DNA from: Chersky-806 sp036502405
GTDB taxonomy: Bacteria; Actinomycetota; Acidimicrobiia; IMCC26256; JAENVU01
Length of the DNA stretch: 24,843 nucleotides
Assembly: GCA_036502405.1 (NCBI GenBank)
Contig: DASXYP010000093.1
Location: 1-24,843 of the forward strand
Direction of reading: 5' to 3'
Every line of letters begins with the position of its first letter. Position 1 is the first letter of the stretch. A program made the translations under genes and the position numbers. Below the pieces are notes generated by a model, which saw only the letters and a list, made by a program, of their open reading frames with translations, made no database searches and had not been told where the DNA came from. Below, in pieces: positions 1 to 7,858 of this stretch.

Positions 1-35
1 CAGGGGGGTACGCGACGCCAAAGCGGTGGGATGGG

Positions 36-1376
36 TCAGGTGCTGCTGGACGTGGGGGGCGCGGTGGTGGTCGTCGTGGTGGTGCTCGTCGAGGTCGAGG
101 TGGACGTCGACGTGGAGGTGCTGGTGGTCGACGTGCTCGACGTCGTGGTCGTCGCAGGCCCCGAGCTCACCTTCAGGACCACGACCGATCCCTTGGTCGC
201 GGTGGTCGCGGCGACCGGCGCCTGGTCGAACACGATGCCGACCGCGAACGAGTCGTTCGCGACCTCCTGGGTCGACGGGCTCAACCCCGCGGCCTTGATC
301 GCGGCGACCGCCTCGGCCTCCCGGGTGCCGACGACTGCGGGCACCTGCACCTTCGCCTTGTTGCTGTCGTCGTTCTGGCTGATCGCGTACGCCACGAGCC
401 CACCGACGACGAGGACGAGCACGACGATCGCGGCGATGATCCAGCCGGTCGCGCTGCGCTTCTTCTTCGGTGGCGGAGGTGGCACGACCGCGGCGGCGGG
501 CATCGCGGTGGTCGCGGCCACCGCGGGGACGGCCTGCGTCGGCTCCGCGAGCTGTACCTGCGCGGTCTCGCCGAGCCGGATGAGCTCGGTCGCCGCCGCG
601 GTGCCGGTCGGGTACCGGCGGGCCGGGTCGCGCTCGAGCAGCCGGTCGACGATCGCGTCGAAGCCGGGCGGGATCCCCGGCATCGCGACCGACGGGGGGA
701 TCGCGCGCTCCTGCAGCTTGCGCTGCGTGATGACCGACGCGTCGGTTCCCGTGAACGGCGGCGCCCCGGTCATCGACTCGTACAACAACGTGCCGAGCGC
801 GTAGAGGTCCGAGCGCGCGTCCGGAAGGTTGCCCTGCAGCTGCTCCGGCGCGTCGTAGGTGGCGACGGCGACCGGCCCCGCGAGCGCGGCGAGCCCCGAC
901 GTCGCGGTGCCGAAGTCCGTGACCTTCACGGTGCCGTCGCGACCGAGCAGGACGTCGGCCGGCTTCAGGCTGCCGTGCACCAGACCGGCGGCGTGTGCGG
1001 CGTCGAGCGCCTCCGCGACCCGGACCCCCATGTTGATCGTGGGCGCGATGCCGAGCCGGTGGGCGTCGCGCAGGGTGTCGGCGAGGCTGGCCCCCTCGAC
1101 GTACTCCATCGCGACGTAGACCGCGCCCTGGTCCTCGCCGGTGTCGTAGATCGTGACGATGTTCGGGTGGTGCACCGAGGCTGCGGCGTTCGCGGCCCGT
1201 CGGAACCGCTCGACGATCTGCGGGTCACGGGCCAGGTCGGGCCCGAGCACCTTGATGGCGACAGGCCGTCCGAGCTCGAGGTCCTGCGCGAGGTAGACGC
1301 GCGCCGCGGGGGTCGTGGCGAGCTGGCGACGCAGCTCGTAGCGGCCGGCGAGAGGCGGTTGCGGGGTCTGAGCCAT
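36..1376 (-). CDS. PASTA-domain Ser/Thr kinase-like membrane protein, probable pseudokinase
   Basis: The 446-residue protein has a bacterial Ser/Thr kinase fold at about 13-265, a Pro/Lys linker, one transmembrane helix at about 311-332, one extracellular PASTA domain at about 343-404 and a Ser/Thr-rich tail (408-446). Kinase landmarks that remain are VAIK with K42, DFG at 154-156 and APE at 176-178. The Gly-rich loop has no glycine (LATTPAARVY, 19-28), the alpha-C Glu position is Ala61, HRD reads HGS (134-136) so the catalytic Asp is Ser136, and the metal-binding Asn is Asp141. PknB-type kinases usually have several PASTA repeats and intact motifs. I infer a signalling scaffold or sensor that binds muropeptide-like ligands outside and partners inside, rather than an active kinase. 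It lies 56 bases downstream of an aldo/keto reductase on the same strand and may be co-transcribed. The family is certain; loss of activity is inference. Confidence 0.88.
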   Translation of the reverse strand: MAQTPQPPLAGRYELRRQLATTPAARVYLAQDLELGRPVAIKVLGPDLARDPQIVERFRRAANAAASVHHPNIVTIYDTGEDQGAVYVAMEYVEGASLADTLRDAHRLGIAPTINMGVRVAEALDAAHAAGLVHGSLKPADVLLGRDGTVKVTDFGTATSGLAALAGPVAVATYDAPEQLQGNLPDARSDLYALGTLLYESMTGAPPFTGTDASVITQRKLQERAIPPSVAMPGIPPGFDAIVDRLLERDPARRYPTGTAAATELIRLGETAQVQLAEPTQAVPAVAATTAMPAAAVVPPPPPKKKRSATGWIIAAIVVLVLVVGGLVAYAISQNDDSNKAKVQVPAVVGTREAEAVAAIKAAGLSPSTQEVANDSFAVGIVFDQAPVAATTATKGSVVVLKVSSGPATTTTSSTSTTSTSTSTSTSTSTSTTTTTTTAPPTSSST

Positions 1377-1432
1377 GGCGCCGACGGTAGTCCCGCCGCG
1401 CCCGGATCAGCGCGACCCTGAGCGTCCGCGCG

Positions 1433-2383
1433 CTAGGCGCGCGTGCCGCGTGGCGCGATGGCGTCCAGCGCCGCGAGATCGTCGGCACTCGGCTGCCACT
1501 CACCGGCCGCGGCGTTCGCCTTGACCTGCTCGGGCCGCGTCGCGCCCGCGATCACCGAGCCGACCGCGGGTTGCGCGGCGAGCCCGCTGATCGCGACATC
1601 GAGCAACGTGAGGTCGCGCTCGCGCGCGTAGGTCTCGAGCGCTTCGACGCGGTCGAACGTCCGGTCGCGTACCTGGGCCAGACGGTCTTCCATGCGCGTA
1701 CCTGGTGGCGCCGCTTCACCGCGCCGGTACTTGCCGGTCAGCAGACCGTTGGCGAGCGGGAAGTACGGGAGGATGCCGACGCGGTGCGCGACGCATGCGG
1801 GAGTGAGCTCGCGCTCGATCGTCCGGTCGAGCAGCGAGTAGCCGTTCTGCGCGCTGATGTAGCGGCTCGTGCCCGCCTGGCGGGCGATGGAGTCGGCGTC
1901 AGCCACCTGCCAGGCCGCGAGGTTCGACGAGCCGACGTAGCGCACCTTGCCTTCGCGCACGAGCTCGTCGAGCGCGGCGAGGGTCTCGCCGAGCGGGGTG
2001 ACGCCGTCGGGCTGGTGGAGCTGGTAGAGGTCGATCCAGTCGGTCTGGAGCCGGCGCAACGATGCCTCGACCGCGAGCCGCACGTAGCGACGGGAGCCGC
2101 GCGCGCCCCAGTCCGGGCCGTTCGCCCCACCCATGTCCATCCCGAACTTCGTCGCGAGGACGACCTGCTCGCGCCGGCCACGCAACACCTCGCCGAGGAG
2201 CGTCTCGCTGCCGCCCTGGTTGCCGTAGATGTCGGCGGTGTCGACGAGGTTGATCCCCAGGTCGAGCGCAGTGTCCACGACGGCCCGGGTGCCGTCGACG
2301 TCGAGCCGGCGCCCGAAGTTGTTCGCGCCGAGGCCGACGACCGAGACGACGAGACCAGAGTCACCGAGGGGTTCGTAGCGCAT
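1433..2383 (-). CDS. Aldo/keto reductase
   Basis: A 316-residue NAD(P)H-dependent aldo/keto reductase of normal length. The family tetrad is visible: Asp48 and Tyr53 in VDTADIYG, Lys79 in LATKFG and His123 in YQLHQPD. The segment around 140-157 (LDELVREGKVRYVGSSNL) is the usual helix-strand signature. The TIM-barrel enzyme would be cytosolic and reduce an aldehyde or ketone; the substrate cannot be told from sequence. The ATG at 2383 begins directly with the conserved RYEPLGDSGLVVS opening, so this start is well supported although no strong Shine-Dalgarno is seen. It is divergent from the DUF3592 protein and may be co-transcribed with the kinase-like gene downstream. Confidence 0.93.
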   Translation of the reverse strand: MRYEPLGDSGLVVSVVGLGANNFGRRLDVDGTRAVVDTALDLGINLVDTADIYGNQGGSETLLGEVLRGRREQVVLATKFGMDMGGANGPDWGARGSRRYVRLAVEASLRRLQTDWIDLYQLHQPDGVTPLGETLAALDELVREGKVRYVGSSNLAAWQVADADSIARQAGTSRYISAQNGYSLLDRTIERELTPACVAHRVGILPYFPLANGLLTGKYRRGEAAPPGTRMEDRLAQVRDRTFDRVEALETYARERDLTLLDVAISGLAAQPAVGSVIAGATRPEQVKANAAAGEWQPSADDLAALDAIAPRGTRA

Positions 2384-2508
2384 CTCGGGACCGTACCGCG
2401 CCGCCCCGCCGGGGCAGAAGGCCTGGATCGGGAGCCGCGGCCGGGGCGCGCCCGGAGCCGACGGCCGAAAAGCGCGACCCTGGAGTTCCCGTTCAGCCCT
2501 GGACGGGT

Positions 2509-3561
2509 ATGGCCGATCACGCGAGCACAGGCGACCATGGGGACCTGATGGAGGACCGAGCGCGCGGCACGCGGGTGGATCGCGGCATGGACCGCCTCGC
2601 CGCGCTCGGACGCCGGACGAAGCGGTACGCCTCCGACCTGGTCAGGAACCCGGTGCGGCTCCTCATCGGCGGCATCTGCATCGTCCTGATCGCGGTGGCG
2701 CTCCCGCTCCTCATCGGGGGCGGGATGAGGCTGCACACCGCCTGGAGCGACTGGCGCCACGAGCGGACGGTCGGACGGGACTGGGTCCGCAGCACCGCGA
2801 CGATCACCGAGGTCCGGGAGGGCGACGGGCTGTCCCTGCGGCTCACGTACTTCGACCGCGCGGGCGAGCGCCAGGGCGCGCAGGTCGAGGTCGAGGGATC
2901 GGGCGGCAAGTGGATCGACCGGCGGCTCCCGATCCGGTACGACCCGCAGCACCCGAGCCAGGTGGACCTCGTCAACATCGCCGAGGTCCGGCCGGTCGGG
3001 AGCGCGCTCGTCGCCGGTGCCGCGATCGGCGCCGGGCTCGCGGCGCTGACCCTCGCGCTCGGCCTCTGGCGCCGGCGGCGGGTGCTGCGCGAGACGTCGC
3101 GCCCGTTCACGGTGATGCGCGTGCCGCTCGCGCTCGCGGGCTCGGTGCTCGCACTCGGGCTCGCGGCGTGGGCGGTGGGAACGGTGAGCCTGCGCGGCTG
3201 GTCCGGTGTTGCGGACCGGCTGGGAAAGCAGTTCTCGGTCGTGTTCGGCGACCTGCTCGGCGTGATGTTCCCGCTCGTGACGTTCGCGATCGGATGCCTG
3301 CTCACCGCGTGGCTCGCGCGTCACCGCCACCACGACGACCACGACGGGATGCTCTCGAACGTCCACCGCGTCATCGATCGCGCCGCCGGTTACGTCCCGT
3401 CGCCCGAGGACCTCCAGGCCGAGCAGCCCGACAGCCGCACCGGGTGCCCGGCCCTCGAACCCGCACGCGAGCGGCAGCAGTCGCCCGAGCCGGTTCCCGA
3501 GCCGGCCGGCCCGCAACCGACCGTCCCGCAGGCCGACGAGACGATCAGAACCGGGCGATGA
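2509..3561 (+). CDS. DUF3592-type four-helix membrane protein
   Basis: The 350-residue frame has predicted transmembrane helices near 50-72, 163-187, 205-228 and 246-270. Between the first two lies a beta-rich segment (about 90-160) with the pattern of DUF3592 proteins: TATITEV, then LRLTYFDRAGE, then IRYDPQHPSQVDL. The tail (280-350) is hydrophilic and Pro/Glu-rich. Function is unknown; the family is usually found in the envelope. The start is uncertain: ATG 2509 has no clear ribosome site, while ATG 2548 is preceded by GGGGA and ATG 2587 begins just before the basic stretch ahead of the first helix. The 3' end overlaps the convergent LLM oxidoreductase gene by 17 bases, so the two transcripts are antisense there. 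Confidence 0.75.
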   Translation: MADHASTGDHGDLMEDRARGTRVDRGMDRLAALGRRTKRYASDLVRNPVRLLIGGICIVLIAVALPLLIGGGMRLHTAWSDWRHERTVGRDWVRSTATITEVREGDGLSLRLTYFDRAGERQGAQVEVEGSGGKWIDRRLPIRYDPQHPSQVDLVNIAEVRPVGSALVAGAAIGAGLAALTLALGLWRRRRVLRETSRPFTVMRVPLALAGSVLALGLAAWAVGTVSLRGWSGVADRLGKQFSVVFGDLLGVMFPLVTFAIGCLLTAWLARHRHHDDHDGMLSNVHRVIDRAAGYVPSPEDLQAEQPDSRTGCPALEPARERQQSPEPVPEPAGPQPTVPQADETIRTGR

Positions 3562-4420
3562 CCTCGTCCGCGAAGCGGGCGAGCGAGTCGAGCTGCACCG
3601 ACAGGTCGTCCGGGTCGCCGCCGTAGAAGTACCAGGGGACGGTCTGGAGCTCGGTCACGCCCGCGTCGGCCAGGCGGTGGTACCCGTCGAGGTCGAAAGC
3701 GTCGATGCAGAGCGCGTTGACCTCGAACGGCTCGTCCGAGCGCCCGTACTCGGCGCGGTACCGCGCCAGCGCGGCGACGGCGTCGGTGATGTCGGCCTCG
3801 GTGTTCTGCACGGAGATCCAGCCATCGCCGAGGCGCGCCGCACGCCGCAGCGCGGGCTCCGAGAGGCCGCCGACCGAGATCGGCACCGGGCGCTCGGGGG
3901 CGGGGGAGATCATCAGCCGGTCGAAGTCGTAGTGCGTGCCGTGGTACTCGACCCACTGCGGACCGCCGCCGCCGCACACGAGGCGGATGATCTCGATCAT
4001 CTCGTCCGCTCGCTTGCCTCGCGTCCGCATGTCCGTGTGGGTCCACGCGAACTCCTCGGGCATCCAGCTCAGGCCGACGCCGAGCCCGACGCGCTCATCG
4101 GAGAGGACGGCCATGGACGACAGCTGCTTGGCCACGAGCAGCGGATCGCGGATCGGGAGCTTGACGACGTTGGTGAGGAAGCGGATCCGCTCGGTCACCG
4201 CGGCCATCGCCGCGATCGAGATGAACGGGTCGACGAACGGCGTGTCGCCGGACCAGAAGCGGGCGCCGTCCCCCGAGTACGGGTAGTCGGTCTCCACGCG
4301 CTCGGGGAAGAAGACCGAGTCCGGCACGGTGATGGTGTCGAAGCCGGCCTCGTCGGCCCGGCGCGCCATCGGGAGCAGGTGGTCGGCCGGGAACATCGGG
4401 AACGCCACGGTCCAGCGCAC
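3545..4420 (-). CDS. LLM-class (luciferase-like) F420-dependent oxidoreductase
   Basis: A 291-residue luciferase-like monooxygenase-fold protein. The opening MRWTVAFPMFPADHLLPMA, the segment TERIRFLTNVVKLPIRDPLLVAKQ (about 86-109) and VGLGVGLSWMPEEFAW are typical of the F420-binding TIGR03619-like subgroup. SPAPERPVPISVGG and LRRAARLGDGWI complete the barrel. Such enzymes use F420 or FMN to oxidise or reduce alcohols, aldehydes or ring compounds; the substrate is not predictable. It starts with GTG at 4420, eight bases after the stop of the SDR gene upstream, so the two almost certainly form an operon. The F420 preference is inferred from the family and the actinobacterial setting. Confidence 0.9.
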   Translation of the reverse strand: MRWTVAFPMFPADHLLPMARRADEAGFDTITVPDSVFFPERVETDYPYSGDGARFWSGDTPFVDPFISIAAMAAVTERIRFLTNVVKLPIRDPLLVAKQLSSMAVLSDERVGLGVGLSWMPEEFAWTHTDMRTRGKRADEMIEIIRLVCGGGGPQWVEYHGTHYDFDRLMISPAPERPVPISVGGLSEPALRRAARLGDGWISVQNTEADITDAVAALARYRAEYGRSDEPFEVNALCIDAFDLDGYHRLADAGVTELQTVPWYFYGGDPDDLSVQLDSLARFADEVIARF

Positions 4421-4428
4421 GGATCAGC

Positions 4429-5214
4429 TCACAGGTCCGGGAGGTTCAGGGCGAGGTTCGCCTCTTCGAGCCCGCCGTCGATCTCGAACAGCTTCCCGGT
4501 GACGAAGCTCGCGGCCGGCGACGCCAGGTACAGCGCGCAGAGCGCGATGTCGTCGGCCTCGCCGAGGCGCTTGAGCGGCGTCCCGGTGACCATCTCGTCG
4601 CGGATGGCATCGTCGGTGAGGACGGTCTCGAGCGCGCTCGTCGCGATCGATCCGACCGCGATCGCGTTCACCCGGATCTTCGGGGCCAGGTCCGCGGCCA
4701 TGAGCCGGCTCATGTGCGTCAGCGCGGCCTTCGCAGTGCCGTACGCGACGAACCCGCGGTCGCGCAGCCGGCCGATCGCCGACGAGATGTTGACGATCGC
4801 ACCCTCACCCTGCTCGAGCATGTGCGGCGCCGCGGCCTTGCTCAGCACGAACGCGCTGGTCGTGTTGAAGTGGAACGCCCGCTCGAGGTAGCCGGGGCTC
4901 GTGTCCATGAACGGGCGGGGCATCGTGCCGCCGGCGTTGTTCACGACGATGTCTACGCGCCCCAGCTCGTCGACGGTCGTCTCCACGAGCGCCTCGAGCG
5001 CCTCGTTCTCGGTGACGTCCATCGGCACGACGACCGCTCGCCGGTCGAACGCACGGGCCCGGTCCGCGATCGCGTCGAGCTGCTCGCGGGTGCGCGAGGC
5101 GAGCACGACATCCGCGCCGGCCTCGGCGAGGGCGAGCGCGGTCGCCGCGCCGATTCCCCGCCCCGCGCCGGTGACGATCGCCACCTTCCCGTCGACCCGA
5201 AACCGTTCCAGCAT
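4429..5214 (-). CDS. Short-chain dehydrogenase/reductase (SDR)
   Basis: A 261-residue classical SDR. Visible motifs are the cofactor loop TGAGRGIG (15-22), NNAGG (92-96), Ser145 and the catalytic pair Tyr158/Lys162 in YGTAK. The C-terminal FVTGKLFEIDGG is the normal family ending. Arg39/Arg41 after the second strand (LASRTRE) suggest NADP(H) preference, which is inference. It interconverts an alcohol and a ketone on an unknown substrate. ATG 5214 is preceded by a strong purine-rich site (AGAGGAGA on the minus strand). It is the first gene of the pair with the LLM oxidoreductase, and a long dyad lies about 85 bases upstream, suggesting regulated catabolic expression. Confidence 0.93.
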   Translation of the reverse strand: MLERFRVDGKVAIVTGAGRGIGAATALALAEAGADVVLASRTREQLDAIADRARAFDRRAVVVPMDVTENEALEALVETTVDELGRVDIVVNNAGGTMPRPFMDTSPGYLERAFHFNTTSAFVLSKAAAPHMLEQGEGAIVNISSAIGRLRDRGFVAYGTAKAALTHMSRLMAADLAPKIRVNAIAVGSIATSALETVLTDDAIRDEMVTGTPLKRLGEADDIALCALYLASPAASFVTGKLFEIDGGLEEANLALNLPDL

Positions 5215-5218
5215 GTGC

Positions 5219-5226
5219 TCTCCTCT
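5219..5226 (-). promoter_or_regulatory. Ribosome binding site of the SDR gene
   Basis: On the minus strand AGAGGAGA lies 4 bases before ATG 5214. It is one of the few strong Shine-Dalgarno sites here and fixes the SDR start. Confidence 0.7.
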
Positions 5227-5299
5227 TCCAGGTCTCCGCCGGCCGATCGCCGGACCTCAGTTGGCCAGGCGGCCGGCGGCGGCGCCTCTTTGAAGCCAT

Positions 5300-5346
5300 C
5301 TGTTTGTCCGAGAACCTCTCACTATGAGCGAGATTCGGACAAACAG
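5300..5346. promoter_or_regulatory. 47-bp nested dyad, candidate operator or structured leader
   Basis: Perfect 12-base arms CTGTTTGTCCGA (5300-5311) and TCGGACAAACAG (5335-5346) share their centre (5323) with an inner dyad CTCA-CTA-TGAG (5318-5328). It lies between the stop of the Rpf-like gene and the start of the SDR gene, both on the minus strand. No T-run follows the arms on the minus strand, so a classical terminator is less likely than a repressor site, for example TetR-type, controlling the SDR/LLM operon. An RNA hairpin at the 3' end of the Rpf-like transcript remains possible. A short AGAGA-rich purine stretch (5345-5360) flanks it. Confidence 0.55.
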
Positions 5347-5370
5347 AGAAGAGAAGAGAAGCAGACCAGA

Positions 5371-6357
5371 TCAGCAGCCGCCGCCCCAGGGGCCGGCACC
5401 CTGCCACTGGTACAGGCTCCAGGCGATGTCGTCCTGGTCGGACGGGGCCGCGGCCGAAGGGATGACGCCGACGAGGTCGATCCGGCCCGCGTGGCTTGCG
5501 GCGACGTTCCAGGTCGACGCGAGGAATTGGTAGGCGCCGTACCACGGGCCCGCCGGGTTCACCACGCCGTAGTTGCCGTTGCTCTCGCGCTGGCGGACGC
5601 AGGAGAGGAACGGGTCGTCGTGGTGCGAGCCGCTCCCGGAGCCGGCGGGGGCCGGGACCGACACCACCGCCGGGACCGCGGCGCGCGTCGATCGTGTGGT
5701 CCGGCTGCTGGAGATGGAGCGCACCGTGCTGCGCGTTGCCTTGGCTGCGGCGGCTTGTGCCGCGAGGCGCGCCTGCACGTCGCTGCGATCGTGCAACGCA
5801 GACGCGAGCAGCGCGTCGGCCTTCCGGCTCATGCGTTGGAGCGAGTCGAGCGCGCTGCCCTGTTGCGCTTCGAGGCGGTGCAGGTCGTCACGCTTCGAGC
5901 TGAGGTCGGCCTGTTGCGCATTCAACAGCGAGAGGGCGTCGCCGTCCTTCAGGTTCGCGGTCGCGAGCAGCTTGTCACTGCGCATCAGGTCGGGAAGATC
6001 GTCGACGGTGAACAACGACGGCAAGCTCGAACCCGCACGCATGTACGCGCGCGCGGCGCGCTCGCGCACGACGCGTCGCAACGTGTTGGCGCGCTGCTCA
6101 CCCTGGGCGATCGCGGCCTCGATGCCGGTTGCCTGCGTCTTGAGGCTCTCGAACGCGCTGAGCGCGGCGAGGTACCGGCCGGCTTCGGCGTTCGCCGCGC
6201 GCCGGGCCGCGGCGACCCGGCTGTCCGCGTCGCTCGCCGCGTCGCGTGGGCGCGACGCAGCCACGGCTGCGGTGGGTGCGCTGAAGACGATGACGACTGC
6301 CAGCAGGGCCACCGCCAACTGCCGGGCGCGCGCGACGAAGAAAATTCGGGACGTCAC
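5371..6357 (-). CDS. Secreted coiled-coil protein with C-terminal Rpf/transglycosylase-like domain
   Basis: Starting at GTG 6357 gives 328 residues: a signal peptide (1-34, basic ARAR then a hydrophobic core ending TAAVAA), a long Ala/Arg-rich coiled-coil region (about 38-200) like the N-terminal parts of PcsB/RipC-type envelope proteins, a Ser/Thr/Arg-rich linker, and a catalytic domain at 250-328. That domain reads CVRQRESNGNYG, with Glu258 as the likely catalytic acid, then YGAYQFLASTWN. It has Cys253 and a terminal Cys328 that could form the disulfide usual in Rpf domains. It probably cleaves peptidoglycan outside the membrane. An upstream in-frame ATG at 6693 was rejected because it would overlap the divergent gene at 6527 and bury the signal peptide. 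No good ribosome site precedes GTG 6357. Confidence 0.82.
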   Translation of the reverse strand: MTSRIFFVARARQLAVALLAVVIVFSAPTAAVAASRPRDAASDADSRVAAARRAANAEAGRYLAALSAFESLKTQATGIEAAIAQGEQRANTLRRVVRERAARAYMRAGSSLPSLFTVDDLPDLMRSDKLLATANLKDGDALSLLNAQQADLSSKRDDLHRLEAQQGSALDSLQRMSRKADALLASALHDRSDVQARLAAQAAAAKATRSTVRSISSSRTTRSTRAAVPAVVSVPAPAGSGSGSHHDDPFLSCVRQRESNGNYGVVNPAGPWYGAYQFLASTWNVAASHAGRIDLVGVIPSAAAPSDQDDIAWSLYQWQGAGPWGGGC

Positions 6358-6514
6358 GGAAGATCGCCAGGGTAACGGGGGTCCGCCCCGGCCCGCCAAG
6401 TGGCCCACTCCCGATCGGTACCCCGTTCCGGGGGGTTCCACGCTCTGAGCAGCCAGAACAGCGCCGGAAGCGGGGAATCGTGACCCTCGACCTACGCTCC
6501 GGCCACCCAGCGGC

Positions 6515-6520
6515 AAGGAG
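6515..6520 (+). promoter_or_regulatory. Ribosome binding site for the DapB-like gene
   Basis: AAGGAG lies six bases before GTG 6527, a near-ideal Shine-Dalgarno that decides this non-ATG start. Confidence 0.75.
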
Positions 6521-6526
6521 CGCGTC

Positions 6527-7597
6527 GTGACGTACAAGGTCATCCAGTGGAGCACCGGCAACGTGGGGCGGTTCGCGGTGCGCCTGATCGCCGAGCACCC
6601 CGAGCTCGAGCTCGTCGGCCTCTGGGTGCACAGCGACGAGAAGGCGGGCAAGGACGCCGGGGTGATCGCCGGGATGGACCCGATCGGGATCACTGCGACG
6701 AACGACGTCGATGCGCTGCTCGCGCTCGACGCGGACTGCGTCTGCTACACCGCGACCGCCGACCTGCGCCCGGCCGAAGCGATCTCCGACATGGCGCGCA
6801 TCGCGATGACCGGCAAGAACATCGTGTCGAGCTCGGTCGTGCCGCTCGTGTACCCGCCGCATGTCGACGAAGAGATGCGTCATCCGCTCGAGGAAGCGTG
6901 CAACGAAGCGGGAGTCTCCTGCTTCACCTCGGGGATCGACCCGGGGTGGGCCAACGACCTGTTGCCGCTCGTGCTCACGGGGCAGTGCGAGTACATCGAC
7001 ACGCTGCGCGTGATGGAGGTCGTCAACTACGCGACGTACGCGCAGCCGACCGTGCTCTTCGACACGATGGGCTTCGGGCAGCCACTCGATGCCACGCCGT
7101 TGCTCCTCATCCCCGGCGTGCTGTCGTTCGCGTGGGGCGGGACGGTGAAGGTGCTCGCGGCCGGGCTCGGCGTCGAGCTCGACGAGCTGCGCGAGGTCCA
7201 CGAGCGGCTGCCGGCCGAGGAGACCCTCGACCTCGGCTTCGGGGTGGTCGAGAAGGGCACGACCGCGGCGATGCGCTTCGAGGTGCAGGGCATCGTCGAC
7301 GGCGAGCCGCGGATCATCCTCGAGCACGTGACGCGCCTCGACGACTCGCTCGCGCCGGACTGGCCGCAACCCGTCGGCCACAGCGGGTACCGGGTCATCG
7401 TGAGCGGCAACCCGAGCTACACCTGCGACGTCCAGATGATGGGCGACGACGGGGATCACAACACGGGAGGGCTGGTGGGCACCGCGGCGCGCCTGGTCAA
7501 CGCGATCCCGGCCGTCTGCCGGGCCGAGCCCGGTCTCCTCTCGGTGCTCGACCTGCCACTCGTGCCCGGCCGCGGGCTGCTGCGCCCGAAGCCATAG
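6527..7597 (+). CDS. NAD(P)-binding oxidoreductase, DapB / 2,4-diaminopentanoate dehydrogenase-like
   Basis: The 356-residue protein opens with a Rossmann fold: VIQWSTGNVGRFAVRLI (5-21) gives the cofactor-binding glycines and VGLWVHSDEKAGKDAG (about 31-46) the second strand. This N-terminal layout is that of dihydrodipicolinate-reductase-like proteins. The rest, including GIDPGWANDLLP (about 139-150), resembles the large actinobacterial group related to 2,4-diaminopentanoate dehydrogenase, not true DapB, which is only about 250 residues. The probable role is an NAD(P)-dependent dehydrogenase of an amine or keto acid; the substrate is unknown. It diverges from the Rpf-like gene across a 169-base gap and is followed after 6 bases by a decayed ABC-ATPase remnant. 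Confidence 0.82.
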   Translation: MTYKVIQWSTGNVGRFAVRLIAEHPELELVGLWVHSDEKAGKDAGVIAGMDPIGITATNDVDALLALDADCVCYTATADLRPAEAISDMARIAMTGKNIVSSSVVPLVYPPHVDEEMRHPLEEACNEAGVSCFTSGIDPGWANDLLPLVLTGQCEYIDTLRVMEVVNYATYAQPTVLFDTMGFGQPLDATPLLLIPGVLSFAWGGTVKVLAAGLGVELDELREVHERLPAEETLDLGFGVVEKGTTAAMRFEVQGIVDGEPRIILEHVTRLDDSLAPDWPQPVGHSGYRVIVSGNPSYTCDVQMMGDDGDHNTGGLVGTAARLVNAIPAVCRAEPGLLSVLDLPLVPGRGLLRPKP

Positions 7598-7603
7598 GCG
7601 CCC

Positions 7604-7790
7604 GTGCCGGCAATCGTCGTCGAGGACCTGCACACGTCCTACGGCGGTGTCGACGCGGTCGGGGGGCGAGGTGCAGGAGGGCGAGGTCTTCGCGGTGCTC
7701 GGGCCGAACCGCGCGGGCAAGACCACGACGGTCGTGCGGTGGCCGCCGTGGTCGCGGTCCGGCGGTTCCGCTGGGAGCCACGCGTCACCT
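7604..7790 (+). pseudogene. Remnant of an ABC-transporter ATP-binding gene
   Basis: From GTG 7604 the frame reads PAIVVEDLHTSYGGVDAV, the typical start of an ABC ATPase. Around 7662 the reading shifts to a second frame giving EVQEGEVFAVLGPNRAGKTTT, an ABC Walker A (7701-7730) with Arg where Gly is normal. The residues expected between (a VSFE-like strand) are missing. After Walker A the similarity fades within about 20 codons; Q-loop, signature and Walker B are absent. This is therefore a frameshifted, truncated remnant, not a gene. It begins 6 bases after the oxidoreductase stop, so an intact transporter gene may once have been co-transcribed with it. The rest of the 261-base gap (about 7791-7858) shows nothing recognisable. 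Confidence 0.75.
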
Positions 7791-7858
7791 GAGCCCCGAC
7801 ATCTTGCCCGACCCGACCATCCTGAGGCCGCGTCCCAGCCTCTCGATACGCTCCGCGA

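Noticed and set aside
31..804. Plus-strand frame with a Val-rich start opposite the kinase-like gene
   Set aside because: It is the reverse reading of the Ser/Thr-rich tail and kinase domain; no domain of its own.
6474..6498. GGGAAT/TACGCT as a sigma-factor promoter for the DapB-like gene
   Set aside because: Spacing between the two elements (about 14 bases) does not fit a standard or ECF promoter well.
6358..6526. Possible c-di-AMP (ydaO-type) riboswitch before the Rpf-like gene
   Set aside because: The region has GC-rich hairpins (for example CGGGG/CCCCG near 6376-6390), but I could not find the conserved ydaO core. A covariance-model search would decide.
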